A stretch of DNA of 64,000 nucleotides, from assembly GCA_034231615.1 (NCBI GenBank), contig CM067306.1, positions 44,708,094 to 44,772,093 on the forward strand. Direction: 5' to 3'. The translations under genes were made by a program, and so were the position numbers. Below are positions 1 through 12,927 of this stretch, piece by piece. The stretch's first letter is position 1; each line of letters opens with the position of its first letter. Origin of the DNA: Meghimatium bilineatum. Lineage: Eukaryota; Mollusca; Gastropoda; Stylommatophora; Philomycidae. The notes below the pieces were generated by a model. The model saw only the letters and a program-made list of their open reading frames with translations. It was not told where the DNA came from and did no database searches.

Positions 1-102
1 ATTACACATAAATTAGGTGTATTGCAGTTTCGTACGCTAAAACTCGTTGTATTCTGGCATATTACTCACAAATTTATTTTACTGAAGCTTACTACACTAT
101 AA
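1..102. repeat. Partial marker monomer at window start
   Basis: The window begins inside a type H monomer. Bases 1-102 match the last 102 bases of the copy at 1300-1470, including the cacataaattaggtg segment and the terminal TAA at 100-102. The HOR to which it belongs lies mostly outside the window. Confidence 0.93.
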
Positions 103-615
103 TTGAGTGTATTCTGGCCCATTACACATGATTTGGTTGTATTGCACCTTAATACTGCAGAACACTGGCGTATTAAACATGAATTGGGTGTATTGCAGTT
201 TAGTACGCCAAAACTCGTTGTATTCTGGCATATTACTCACAAATTGGGTGTACTGAAGGTTACTACACTAGAATTGAGTGTATTCTGGCCTATTACACAG
301 GATTTCGTTGTATTGCAGCTTAATACTTCAGAACACTTGCGTATTAAACACGAATTGGGAGTATTGCAGTTTAGTACGCCAAAACTCGTTGTATTCTGGC
401 ATATTAATCACAAATTCATTGTACTGAAGCTTACTACACTAGAATTGAGTGTATTCTGGCCCCTTACACATGATTTCGTTGCATTGCACCTTAATACTGC
501 AGAACACTGGCGTATTACACACAAATTGGGTGTATTGCAGTTTAGTACGCCAAAACTCGTTGTATTCTGGCATATTACTCACAAATTGGGTGTACTGAAG
601 CTTACTACACTAGAA

Positions 616-786
616 TTGAGTGTATTCTGGCCTATTACACATGATTTCTTTGTATTGCAGCTTAATACGTCAGAACACTGGCGTATCACATACGAATTGG
701 GTGTATTGCAGTTTAGTACGCCACAACTGGTTGTATTCTGGCACATTACTCACAAATTCATTGTACTGAAGCTTACTACACTAGAA
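616..786. repeat. Representative 171-bp monomer (type D) with six internal half-units
   Basis: This monomer shows the internal structure. It splits into 616-645 (beta), 646-675 (alpha), 676-696 (beta, lacking 9 bases at its start), 697-726 (alpha), 727-756 (beta) and 757-786 (alpha). Alpha units share GTATTGCAG or GTACTGAAG followed by TTA(n)TAC. Beta units share GTATTCTGGC followed by TATTAC and a CACA-like end. The alpha and beta cores themselves share GTAnT and TAnTAC, so all six probably descend from one 30-bp sequence. A HindIII site (AAGCTT, 769-774) lies in the last alpha unit and recurs once in nearly every monomer. A hand-built consensus contains 6 CpG against about 6.2 expected from base composition. 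Confidence 0.9.
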
Positions 787-1299
787 TTGAGTGTATTCTG
801 GTCCATTACACATGATTTCGTTGTATTGCAGCTTAATACTTCAGAACACTGGCGTATTAAACAAGAATTGGGAGTATTGCAGTTTAGTACGCCAAAACTC
901 GTAGTATTCTGGCACATTAATCACAAATTCATTGCAATGAAGCTTACTACACTAGAATTGAGTGCATACTCGCCTATTGCACAAGATTTCGTTGTACTGC
1001 AGCTTAATACGTCAGAACACTGGCGTATTACACAAGAATTGGGTGTATTGCAGTTTAGTACGCCAAAACCCGTTGTATTCTGGCATATTACTCAAAAATT
1101 CACTGTACTGAAGCTTACTACATTAGAATTGAGTGTATTCTGGCACCTTACACATGATTTCGTTATATTGCACCTTAATACTGCAGAACACTGGCGTATT
1201 ACACAAGAATTGGGTGTATTGCAGTTTAATACCCAAAAACTCGTTGTATTCTGGGATATTACTCACAAATTCATTGTACAGAAGCTTACTACACTAGAA

Positions 1300-1470
1300 T
1301 TGAGTGTATTCTAGCCTATTACACATGATTTCGTTGTAGTGCAGCTTAATACTTCAGAACTCTGGCGTATTACACATAAATTAGGTGTATTGCAGTTTCG
1401 TACGCTAAAACTCGTTGTATTCTGGCATATTACTCACAAATTTATTTTACTGAAGCTTACTACACTATAA
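1300..1470. repeat. HOR marker monomer, type H (first complete copy)
   Basis: This divergent monomer type marks HOR boundaries. Diagnostic bases are tattcTAGcc near its start, cagaacTctgg, cacaTAaattaggtg, gtttCgtacgcTaaaac, aaatttattttactg and actaTAAttgag at its end. Complete copies (171 bp) end at 1470, 5574, 7455, 11559, 12927, 17202, 24558, 28493, 29860, 31228, 33451, 35332, 37555, 40804, 44568, 46619, 48498, 51574, 52600, 54651, 57386, 59950, 60976 and 61831, making 24 copies. The first 102 bases of the window are the tail of another. Three copies ending at 55335, 58070 and 62515 keep the TAA but have TGG in place of the TAG. Confidence 0.92.
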
Positions 1471-4400
1471 TTGAGTGTATTCTGGCCCATTACACATGAT
1501 TTGGTTGTATTGCACCTTAATACTGCAGAACACTGGCGTATTAAACATGAATTGGGTGTATTGCAGTTTAGTACGCCAAAACTCGTTGTATTCTGGCATA
1601 TTACTCACAAATTGGGTGTACTGAAGGTTACTACACTAGAATTGATTGTATTCTGGCCTATTACACAGGATTTCGTTGTATTGCAGCTTAATACTTCAGA
1701 ACACTTGCGTATTAAACACGAATTGGGAGTATTGCAGTTTAGTACGCCAAAACTCGTTGTATTCTGGCATATTAATCACAAATTCATTGTACTGAAGCTT
1801 ACTACACTAGAATTGAGTGTATTCTGGCCCCTTACACATGATTTCGTTGTATTGCACCTTAATACTGCAGAACACTGGCGTATTACACACAAATTGGGTG
1901 TATTGCAGTTTAGTACGCCAAAACTCGTTGTATTCTGGCATATTACTCACAAATTGGGTGTACTGAAGCTTACTACACTTGAATTGAGTGTATTCTGGCC
2001 TATTACACATGATTTCTTTGTATTGCAGCTTAATACGTCAGAACACTGGCGTATCACATACGAATTGGGTGTATTGCAGTTTAGTACGCCACAACTGGTT
2101 GTATTCTGGCACATTACTCACAAATTCATTTTAGTGAAGCTTACTACACTATAATTGAGTGTATTCTGGCCCATTACACATCATTTGGTTGTATTGCACC
2201 TTAATACTGCAGAACACTGGCGTATTAAACATGAATTGGGTGTATTGCAGTTTAGTACGCCACAACTCGTTGTATTCTGGCATATTACTCACAAATTGGG
2301 TGTACTGAAGCTTACTACACTAGAATTGAGTGTATTCTGGCCTATTACACATGATTTCTTTGTATTGCAGCTTAATACGTCAGAACACTGGCGTATCACA
2401 TACGAATTGGGTGTATTGCAGTTTAGTACGCCACAACTGGTTGTATTCTGGCACATTACTCACAAATTCATTGTACTGAAGCTTACTACACTAGAATTGA
2501 GTGTATTCTGGTCCATTACACATCATTTCGTTGTATTGCAGCTTAATACTTCAGAACACTGGCGTATTAAACAAGAATTGGGAGTATTGCAGTTTAGTAC
2601 GCCAAAAATCGTTGTATTCTGGCACATTAATCACAAATTCATTGCAATGAAGCTTACTACACTAGAATTGAGTGCATACTGGCCTATTGCACATGATTTC
2701 GTTGTACTGCAGCTTAATACGTCAGAACACTGGCGTATTACACAAGAATTGGGTGTATTGCAGTTTAGTACGCCAAAACCCGTTGTATTCTGGCATATTA
2801 CTCACAAATTCATTGTACTGAAGCTTACTACACTAGAATTGAGTGTATTCTGGCCACTTACACATGATTTCGTTGTATTGCACCTTAATACTGCAGAACA
2901 CTGGCGTATTACACACAAATTGGGTGTATTGCAGTTTAGTACGCCAAAACTCGTTGTATTCGGGCATATTACTCACACATTGGGTGTACTGAAGCTTACT
3001 ACACTAGAATTGAGTGTATTCTGGCCTATTACACATGATTTCTTTGTATTGCAGCTTAATACGTCAGAACACTGGCGTATCACATACGAATTGGGTGTAT
3101 TGCAGTTTAGTACGCCACAACTGGTTGTATTCTTGTATATTACTCACAAATTGGGTGTACTGAAGCTTACTACACTAGAATTGAGTGTATTCTGGCCTAT
3201 TACACATGATTTCTTTGTATTGCAGCTTAATACGTCAGAACACTGGCGTATCACATACGAATTGGGTGTATTGCAGTTTAGTCCGCCACAACTGCTTGTA
3301 TTCTGGCACATTACTCACAAATTCATTGTACTGAAGCTTACTACACTAGAATTGAGTGTATTCTGGTCCATTACACATCATTTCGTTGTATTGCAGCTTA
3401 ATACTTCAGAACACTGGCGTATTAAACAAGAATTGGGAGTATTGCAGTTTAGTACGCCAAAAATCGTTGTATTCTGGCACATTAATCACAAATTCATTGC
3501 TATGAAGCTTACTACACTAGAATTGAGTGCATACTGGCCTATTGCACATGATTTCGTTGTACTGCAGCTTAATACGTCAGAACACTGGCGTATCACATAC
3601 GAATTGGGTGTATTGCAGTTTAGTACGCCAAAACTCGTTGTATTCGGGCATATTACTCACACATTGGGTGTACTGAAGCTTACTACACTAGAATTGAGTG
3701 TATTCTGGCCTATTACACATGATTTCTTTGTATTGCAGCTTAATACGTCAGAACACTGGCGTATTACACAAGAATTGGGTGAATTGCAGTTTAGTACGCC
3801 AAAACCCGTTGTATTCTGGCATATTACTCACAAATTCATTGTACTGAAGCTTACTACACTAGAATTGAGTGTATTCTGGCCTATTACACATGATTTCTTT
3901 GTATTGCAGCTTAATACGTCAGAACACTGGCGTATCACATACGAATTGGGTGTATTGCAGTTTAGTACGCCACAACTGGTTGTATTCTGGCACATTACTC
4001 ACAAATTCATTGTACTGAAGCTTACTACACTAGAATTGAGTGTATTCTGGTCCATTACACATCATTTCGTTGTATTGCAGCTTAATACTTCAGAACACTG
4101 GCGTATTAAACAAGAATTGGGAGTATTGCAGTTTAGTACGCCAAAAATCGTTGTATTCTGGCACATTAATCACAAATTCATTGCAATGAAGCTTACTACA
4201 CTAGAATTGAGTGCATACTGGCCTATTGCACATGATTTCGTTGTACTGCAGCTTAATACGTCAGAACACTGGCGTATTACACAAGAATTGGGTGTATTGC
4301 AGTTTAGTACGCCAAAACCCGTTGTATTCTGGCATATTACTCACAAATTCATTGTACTGAAGCTTACTACACTAGAATTGAGTGTATTCTGGCCACTTAC

Positions 4401-5574
4401 ACATGATTTTGTTGTATTGCACCTTAATACTGCAGAACACTGGCGTATTACACACAAATTGGGTGTATTGCAGTTTAGTACGCCAAAACTCGTTGTATTC
4501 GGGCATATTACTTACACATTGGGTGTACTGAAGCTTACTACACTAGAATTGAGTGTATTCTGGCCTATTACACATGATTTCTTTGTATTGCAGCTTAATA
4601 CGTCAGAACACTGGCGTATCACATACGAATTGGGTGTATTGCAGTTTAGTACGCCACAACTGGTTGTATTCTTGTATATTACTCACAAATTGGGTGTACT
4701 GAAGCTTACTACACTAGAATTGAGTGTATTCTGGCCTATTACACATGATTTCTTTGTATTGCAGCTTAATACGTCAGAACACTGGCGTATCACATACGAA
4801 TTGGGTGTATTGCAGTTTAGTCCGCCACAACTGCTTGTATTCTGGCACATTACTCACAAATTCATTGTACTGAAGCTTACTACACTAGAATTGAGTGTAT
4901 TCTGGTCCATTACACATGATTTCGTTGTATTGCAGCTTAATACTTCAGAACACTGGCGTATTAAACAAGAATTGGGAGTATTGCAGTTTAGTACGCCAAA
5001 ACTCGTTGTATTCTGGCACATTAATCACAAATTCATTGCAATGAAGCTTACTACACTAGAATTGAGTGCATACTGGCCTATTGCACAAGATTTCGTTGTA
5101 CTGCAGCTTAATACGTCAGAACACTGGCGTATTACACAAGAATTGGGTGTATTGCAGTTTAGTACGCCAAAACCCGTTGTATTCTGGCATATTACTCACA
5201 AATTCATTGTACTGAAGCTTACTACACTAGAATTGAGTGTATTCTGGCCCCTTACACATGATTTCGTTATATTGCACCTTAATACTGCAGAACACTGGCG
5301 TATTACACAAGAATTGGGTGTATTGCAGTTTAGTACCCCAAAACTCGTTGTATTCTGGGATATTACTCACAAATTCATTGTACAGAAGCTTACTACACTA
5401 GAATTGAGTGTGTTCTAGCCTATTACACATGATTTCGTTGTAGTGCAGCTTAATACTTCAGAACTCTGGCGTATTACACATAAATTAGGTGTATTGCAGT
5501 TTCGTACGCTAAAACTCGTTGTATTCTGGCATATTACTCACAAATTTATTTTACTGAAGCTTACTACACTATAA
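1471..5574. repeat. 24-monomer HOR (4104 bp) with an internal restart at 2155
   Basis: The order is A-B-C-D/H hybrid, then a restart at 2155 with A-D-E-F-C*-D-D-E-FC*-DF-D-E-F-C*-D-D-E-F-G-H. The fourth monomer begins as type D and ends like H with actaTAA (2152-2154), followed by a type A monomer. This is the signature of a misaligned exchange that joined a D monomer to the tail of a marker. Inside the unit, 2326-3351 is repeated at 3865-4890 (offset 1539 = 9 monomers), and both copies carry the rare gtCcgccacaactgCttg variant. Confidence 0.88.
2949..2965 (+). other. CENP-B-box-like 17-mer (first of 22 copies, in C* monomers)
   Basis: The sequence is ACTCGTTGTATTCGGGC. The published CENP-B box core is NTTCGNNNNANNCGGGN, and this matches 8 of its 9 fixed positions, failing only at position 2 (C for T). 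Ordinary monomers have CTGG here and match 7 of 9. Copies start at 2949, 3633, 4488, 6711, 10131, 11841, 14064, 15090, 18339, 19365, 20562, 24669, 28604, 29971, 31339, 33562, 34075, 35443, 37666, 38692, 40915 and 49634. Whether any protein binds it is unknown. The match could be chance. Confidence 0.4.
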
Positions 5575-7455
5575 TTGAGTGTATTCTGGCCCATTACACA
5601 TGATTTGGTTGTATTGCACCTTAATACTGCAGAACACTGGCGTATTAAACATGAATTGGGTGTATTGCAGTTTAGTACGCCAAAACTCGTTGTATTCTGG
5701 CATATTACTCACAAATTGGGTGTACTGAAGGTTACTACACTAGAATTGAGTGTATTCTGGCCTATTACACAGGATTTCGTTGTATTGCAGCTTAATACTT
5801 CAGAACACTTGCGTATTAAACACGAATTGGGAGTATTGCAGTTTAGTACGCCAAAACTCGTTGTATTCTGGCATATTAATCACAAATTCATTGTACTGAA
5901 GCTTACTACACTAGAATTGAGTGTATTCTGGCCCCTTACACATGATTTCGTTGCATTACACCTTAATACTGCAGAACACTGGCGTATTACACACAAATTG
6001 GGTGTATTGCAGTTTAGTACGCCAAAACTCGTTGTATTCTGGCATATTACTCACAAATTGGGTGTACTGAAGCTTACTACACTAGAATTGAGTGTATTCT
6101 GGCCTATTACACATGATTTCTTTGTATTGCAGCTTAATACGTCAGAACACTGGCGTATCACATACGAATTGGGTGTATTGCAGTTTAGTACGCCACAACT
6201 GGTTGTATTCTGGCACATTACTCACAAATTCATTGTACTGAAGCTTACTACACTAGAATTGAGTGTATTCTGGTCCATTACACATGATTTCGTTGTATTG
6301 CAGCTTAATACTTCAGAACACTGGCGTATTAAACAAGAATTGGGAGTATTGCAGTTTAGTACGCCAAAACTCGTTGTATTCTGGGATATTACTCACAAAT
6401 TCATTGCAATGAAGCTTACTACACTAGAATTGAGTGTATTCTAGCCTATTACACATTATTTCGTTGTAGTGCAGCTTAATACTTCAGAACTCTGGCGTAT
6501 TACACATAAATTAGGTGTATTGCAGTTTCGTACGCTAAAACTCGTTGTATTCTGGCATATTACTCACAAATTTATTTTACTGAAGCTTACTACACTAGAA
6601 TTGAGTGTATTCTGGCCACTTACACATGATTTCGTTGTATTGCACCTTAATACTGCAGAACACTGGCGTATTACACACAAATTGGGTGTATTGCAGTTTA
6701 GTACGCCAAAACTCGTTGTATTCGGGCATATTACTCACACATTGGGTGTACTGAAGCTTACTACACTAGAATTGAGTGTATTCTGGTCCATTACACATGA
6801 TTTCGTTGTATTGCAGCTTAATACTTCAGAACACTGGCGTATTAAACAAGAATTGGGAGTATTGCAGTTTAGTACGCCAAAACTCGTTGTATTCTGGCAC
6901 ATTAATCACAAATTCATTGCAATGAAGCTTACTACACTAGAATTGAGTGCATACTCGCCTATTGCACAAGATTTCGTTGTACTGCAGCTTAATACGTCAG
7001 AACACTGGCGTATTACACAAGAATTGGGTGTATTGCAGTTTAGTACGCCAAAACCCGTTGTATTCTGGCATATTACTCAAAAATTCACTGTACTGAAGCT
7101 TACTACACTAGAATTGAGTGTATTCTGGCACCTTACACATGATTTCGTTATATTGCACCTTAATACTGCAGAACACTGGCGTATTACACAAGAATTGGGT
7201 GTATTGCAGTTTAATACCCAAAAACTCGTTGTATTCTGGGATATTACTCACAAATTCATTGTACAGAAGCTTACTACACTAGAATTGAGTGTATTCTAGC
7301 CTATTACACATGATTTCGTTGTAGTGCAGCTTAATACTTCAGAACTCTGGCGTATTACACATAAATTAGGTGTATTGCAGTTTCGTACGCTAAAACTCGT
7401 TGTATTCTGGCATATTACTCACAAATTTATTTTACTGAAGCTTACTACACTATAA
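5575..7455. repeat. 11-monomer HOR (1881 bp) derived from the first 8-mer
   Basis: The order is A-B-C-D-E (with a D-like wditH segment), then a marker-like monomer starting at 6430, C* and E-F-G-H. The internal marker keeps tattcTAG (6442-6444) but its end reads actaGAA, not actaTAA, so it grades into the following monomer. The unit looks like the 103-1470 HOR split after its fifth monomer, with a marker, a C* and an extra E inserted. The tail 6772-7455 matches 787-1470. Confidence 0.85.
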
Positions 7456-10400
7456 TTGAGTGTATTCTGGCCCATTACACATGATTTGGTTGTATTGCAC
7501 CTTAATACTGCAGAACACTGGCGTATTAAACATGAATTGGGTGTATTGCAGTTTAGTACGCCAAAACTCGTTGTATTCTGGCATATTACTCACAAATTGG
7601 GTGTACTGAAGGTTACTACACTAGAATTGATTGTATTCTGGCCTATTACACAGGATTTCGTTGTATTGCAGCTTAATACTTCAGAACACTTGCGTATTAA
7701 ACACGAATTGGGAGTATTGCAGTTTAGTACGCCAAAACTCGTTGTATTCTGGCATATTAATCACAAATTCATTGTACTGAAGCTTACTACTCTAGAATTG
7801 AGTGTATTCTGGCCTCTTACACATGATTTCGTTGTATTGCACCTTAATACTGCAGAACACTGGCGTATTACACACAAATTGGGTGTATTGCAGTTTAGTA
7901 CGCCAAAACTCGTTGTATTCTGGCATATTACTCACAAATTGGGTGTACTGAAGCTTACTACACTTGAATTGAGTGTATTCTGGCCTATTACACATGATTT
8001 CTTTGTATTGCAGCTTAATACGTCAGAACACTGGCGTATCACATACGAATTGGGTGTATTGCAGTTTAGTACGCCAAAACCCGTTGTATTCTGGCATATT
8101 ACTCACAAATTCATTGTACTGAAGCTTACTACACTAGAATTGAGTGTATTCTGGCCCCTTACACATGATTTCGTTGTATTGCACCTTAATACTGCAGAAC
8201 ACTGGCGTATTACACAAGAATTGTGTGTATTGCAGTTTAGTACCCCAAAACTCGTTGTATTCTGGGATATTACTCACAAATTCATTGTACAGAAGCTTAC
8301 TACACTAGAATTGAGTGTATTCTAGCCTATTACACATGATTTCGTTGTAGTGCAGCTTAATACTTCAGAACTCTGGCGTATTACACATAAATTAGGTGTA
8401 TTGCAGTTTCGTACGCTAAAACTCGTTGTATTCTGGCATATTACTCACAAATTGGGTGTACTGAAGCTTACTACACTAGAATTGAGTGTATTCTGGCTTA
8501 TTACACATGATTTCTTTGTATTTCAGCTTAATACGTCAGAACACTGGCGTATCACATACGAATTGGGTGTATTGCAGTTTAGTACGCCACAACTGGTTGT
8601 ATTCTGGCACATTACTCACAAATTCATTGTACTGAAGCTTACTACACTAGAATTGAGTGTATTCTGGTCCATTACACATGATTTCGTTGTATTGCAGCTT
8701 AATACGTCAGAACACTGGCGTATCACATACGAATTGGGTGTATTGCAGTTTAGTACGCCACAACTGGTTGTATTCTGGCACATTACTCACAAATTCATTG
8801 TACTGTAGCTTACTACACTAGATTTGAGTGTATTCTGGTCCATTACACATGATTTCGTTGTATTGCAGCTTAATACTTCAGAACACTGGCGTATTAAACA
8901 AGAATTGGGAGTATTGCAGTTTAGTACGACAAAACTCGTTGTATTCTGGCACATTAATCACAAATTCATTGCAATGAAGCTTACTACACTAGAATTGAGT
9001 GCATACTGGCCTATTGCACATGATTTCGTTGTACTGCAGCTTAATACGTCAGAACACTGGCGTATTACACAAGAATTGGGTGTATTGCAGTTTAGTACGC
9101 CAAAACCCGTTGTATTCTGGCATATTACTCACAAATTAATTGTACTGAAGCTTACTACACTAGAATTGAGTGTATTCTGGCCCCTTACACATGATTTCGT
9201 TGTATTGCACCTTAATACTGCAGAACACTGGCGTATTACACACAAATTGGGTGTATTGCAGTTTAGTACGCCAAAACTCGTTGTATTCTGGCATATTACT
9301 CACAAATTGGGTGTACTGAAGCTTACTACACTAGAATTGAGTGTATTCTGGCTTATTACACATGATTTCTTTGTATTGCAGCTTAATACGTCAGAACACT
9401 GGCGTATCACATACGAATTGGGTGTATTGCAGTTTAGTACGCCACAACTGGTTGTATTCTGGCACATTACTCACAAATTCATTGTACTGAAGCTTACTAC
9501 ACTAGAATTGAGTGTATTCTGGTCCATTACACATGATTTCGTTGTATTGCAGCTTAATACATCAGAACACTGGCGTATCACATACGAATTGGGTGTATTG
9601 CAGTTTAGTACGCCACAACTGGTTGTATTCTGGCACATTACTCACAAATTCATTGTACTGAAGCTTACTACACTAGATTTGAGTGTATTCTGGTCCATTA
9701 CACATGATTTCGTTGTATTGCAGCTTAATACTTCAGAACACTGACGTATTAAACAAGAATTGGGAGTATTGCAGTTTAGTACGACAAAACTCGTTGTATT
9801 CTGGCACATTAATCACAAATTCATTGCAATGAAGCTTACTACACTAGAATTGAGTGCATACTGGCCTATTGCACATGATTTCGTTGTACTGCAGCTTAAT
9901 ACGTCAGAACACTGGCGTATTACACAAGAATTGGGTGTATTGCAGTTTAGTACGCCAAAACCCGTTGTATTCTGGCATATTACTAACAAATTAATTGTAC
10001 TGAAGCTTACTACACTAGAATTGAGTGTATTCTGGCCCCTTACACATGATTTCGTTGTATTGCACCTTAATACTGCATAACACTGGCGTATTACACACAA
10101 ATTGGGTGTATTGCAGTTTAGTACGCCAAAACTCGTTGTATTCGGGCATATTACTCACAAATTGGGTGTACTGAAGCTTACTACACTAGAATTGAGTGTA
10201 TTCTGGCCTATTACACATGATTTCTTTGTATTGCAGCTTAATACGTCAGAACACTGGCGTATCACATACGAATTGGGTGTATTGCAGTTTAGTACGCCAC
10301 AACTGGTTGTATTCTGGCATATTACTCACAAATTCATTGTACTGAAGCTTACTACACTAGAATTGAGTATTTTCTGGCCTATTGTACATGATTTCGTTGT

Positions 10401-11559
10401 ACTGCAGCTTAATACGTCAGAACACTGGCGTATCACATACGAATTGGGTGTATTGCAGTTTAGTACGCCACAACTGGTTGTATTCTGGCACATTACTCAC
10501 AAATTCATTGTACTGAAGCTTACTACACTAGATTTGAGTGTATTCTGGTCCATTACACATGATTTCGTTGTATTGCACCTTAATACTGCAGAACACTGGC
10601 GTATTAAACATGAATTGGGTGTATTGCAGTTTAGTACGCCAAAACTCGTTGTATTCTGGCATATTACTCACAAATTGGGTGTACTGAAGCTTACTACACT
10701 TGAATTGAGTGTATTCTGGCCTATTACACATGATTTCTTTGTATTGCAGCTTAATACGTCAGAACACTGGCGTATCACATACGAATTGGGTGTATTGCAG
10801 TTTAGTACGCCACAACTGGTTGTATTCTGGCACATTACTCACAAATTCATTGTACTGAAGCTTACTACACTAAAATTGAGTGTATTCTGGTCCATTACAC
10901 ATGATTTCGTTGTATTGCAGCTTAATACTTCAGAACACTGGCGTATTAAACAAGAATTGGGAGTATTGCAGTTTAGTACGCCAAAACTCGATGTATTCTG
11001 GCACATTAATCACAAATTCATTGCAATGAAGCTTACTACACTAGAATTGAGTGCATACTGGCCTATTGCACATGATTTCGTTGTACTGCAGCTTAATACG
11101 TCAGAACACTGGCGTATTACACAAGAATTGGGTGTATTGCAGTTTAGTACGCCAAAACCCGTTGTATTCTGGCATATTACTCACAAATTCATTGTACTGA
11201 AGCTTACTACACTAGAATTGAGTGTATTCTGGCCCCTTACACATGATTTCGTTGTATTGCACCTTAATACTGCAGAACACTGGCGTATTACACAAGAATT
11301 GTGTGTATTGCAGTTTAGTACCCCAAAACTCGTTGTATTCTGGGATATTACTCACAAATTCATTGTACAGAAGCTTACTACACTAGAATTGAGTGTATTC
11401 TAGCCTATTACACATGATTTCGTTGTAGTGCAGCTTAATACTTCAGAACTCTGGCGTATTACACATAAATTAGGTGTATTGCAGTTTCGTACGCTAAAAC
11501 TCGTTGTATTCTGGCATATTACTCACAAATTTATTTTACTGAAGCTTACTACACTATAA
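7456..11559. repeat. 24-monomer HOR (4104 bp) with an internal 5-monomer tandem duplication
   Basis: The order is A-B-C-DF-G-H'-D-SD-E-F-C-D-SD-E-F-C*-D-I-EA-D-E-F-G-H. The first three monomers match 1471-1983 (offset 5985), sharing the attgaTtgtattc variant. The block 8482-9336 is repeated at 9337-10191 (offset 855 = 5 monomers). Three substitutions create stops in the otherwise open frame: TAG at 8806, TGA at 9742 and TAA at 10078. These fall in otherwise ordinary monomers. Confidence 0.87.
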
Positions 11560-12927
11560 TTGAGTGTATTCTGGCCCATTACACATGATTTGGTTGTATT
11601 GCACCTTAATACTGCAGAACACTGGCGTATTAAACATGAATTGGGAGTATTGCAGTTTAGTACGCCAAAACTCGTTGTATTCTGGAATATTAATCACAAA
11701 TTCATTGTACTGAAGCTTACTACACTAGAATTGAGTGCATTCTGGCCCCTTACACATGATTTCGTTGTATTGCACCTTAATACTGCAGAACACTGGCGTA
11801 TTACACACAAATTGGGTGTATTGCAGTTTAGTACGCCAAAACTCGTTGTATTCGGGCATATTACTCACAAATTGGGTGTACTGAAGCTTACTACACTAGA
11901 ATTGAGTGTATTCTGGCCTATTACACATGATTTCTTTGTATTGCAGTTTAATACGTCAGAACACTGGCGTATCACATACGAATTGGGTGTATTGCAGCTT
12001 AGTACGCCACAACTGGTTGTATTCTGGCATATTACTCACAAATTCATTGTACTGAAGCTTACTACACTAGAATTGAGTATTTTCTGGCCTATTGCACATG
12101 ATTTCGTTGTACTGCAGATTAATACGTCAGAACACTGGCGTATCACATACGAATTGGGTGTATTGCAGTTTAGTACGCCACAACTGGTTGTATTCTGGCA
12201 CATTACTCACAAATTCATTGTACTGAAGCTTACTACACTAGATTTGAGTGTATTCTGGTCCATTACACATGATTTCGTTGTATTGCACCTTAATACTGCA
12301 GAACACTGGCGTATTAAACATGAATTGGGTGTATTGCAGTTTAGTACGCCAAAACTCGTTGTATTCTGGCATATTACTCACAAATTGGGTGTACTGAAGC
12401 TTACTACACTTGAATTGAGTGTATTCTGGCCTATTACACATGATTTCTTTGTATTGCAGCTTAATACGTCAGAACACTGGCGTATCACATACGAATTTGG
12501 TGTATTGCAGTTTAGTACGCCAAAACCCGTTGTATTCTGGCATATTACTCACAAATTCATTGTACTGAAGCTTACTACACTAGAATTGAGTGTATTCTGG
12601 CCCCTTACACATGATTTCGTTGTATTGCACCTTAATACTGCAGAACACTGGCGTATTACACAAGAATTGTGTGTATTGCAGTTTAGTACCCCAAAACTCG
12701 TTGTATTCTGGGATATTACTCACAAATTCATTGTACAGAAGCTTACTACACTAGAATTGAGTGTATTCTAGCCTATTACACATGATTTCGTTGTAGTGCA
12801 GCTTAATACTTCAGAACTCTGGCGCATTACACATAAATTAGGTGTATTGCAGTTTCGTACGCTAAAACTCGTTGTATTCTGGCATATTACTCACAAATTT
12901 ATTTTACTGAAGCTTACTACACTATAA
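11560..12927. repeat. 8-monomer HOR (1368 bp), AB-C*-D-I-EA-DF-G-H
   Basis: This unit has the same length as the 103-1470 unit but a different order. The first monomer is an A/B hybrid (DLVVLH start, INHK end), the fifth joins an E start (ctagaTttgag) to an A-like middle, and the sixth joins D to F. The hybrids suggest it arose by recombination within monomers of longer HORs such as 7456-11559. The marker has ctctggcgCatt, unlike its neighbours. Confidence 0.86.

Larger units (their letters stand above)
103..1470. repeat. 8-monomer HOR, order A-B-C-D-E-F-G-H
   Basis: This 1368-bp unit (8 x 171) is the cleanest HOR of zone 1: each of eight monomer types occurs once and the marker closes it. 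Monomer starts are 103, 274, 445, 616, 787, 958, 1129 and 1300. Type A here has aaGGTTac in place of aaGCTTac, so it lacks the HindIII site. The last four monomers (787-1470) recur at 6772-7455, offset 5985 bp, sharing rare variants such as tactcgcct and gtttaatacccaaaaac. The first five monomers recur at 5575 onward, offset 5472 bp. Confidence 0.9.

Noticed and set aside
646..662. Full CENP-B box in the alpha unit (TTTCGTTGTATTGCAGC type, as in other monomers)
   Set aside because: The 5' half matches, but the required CGGG is absent (GCAG), so the core is incomplete. Only the C* variant comes close.
1300..1470. TAG and TAA of the marker monomer as true gene ends
   Set aside because: They are two fixed substitutions in a satellite monomer (TGG to TAG and GAA to TAA). 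They recur at every HOR boundary with the same 156-base spacing and no gene-like flanks.
1807..2010. Minus-strand frames of 67-95 codons (also 7792-7995, 9813-10100, 10528-10731, 47437-47724 and others)
   Set aside because: They recur wherever the same monomers occur and show the same 10-residue periodicity, so they are shadows of the repeat on the other strand.
2155..5418. 1087-codon open frame as a coding sequence
   Set aside because: It starts with TTG immediately after the marker TAA and ends at the next marker TAG. It has no distinct N-terminus, promoter-like region or change in sequence character at either end.
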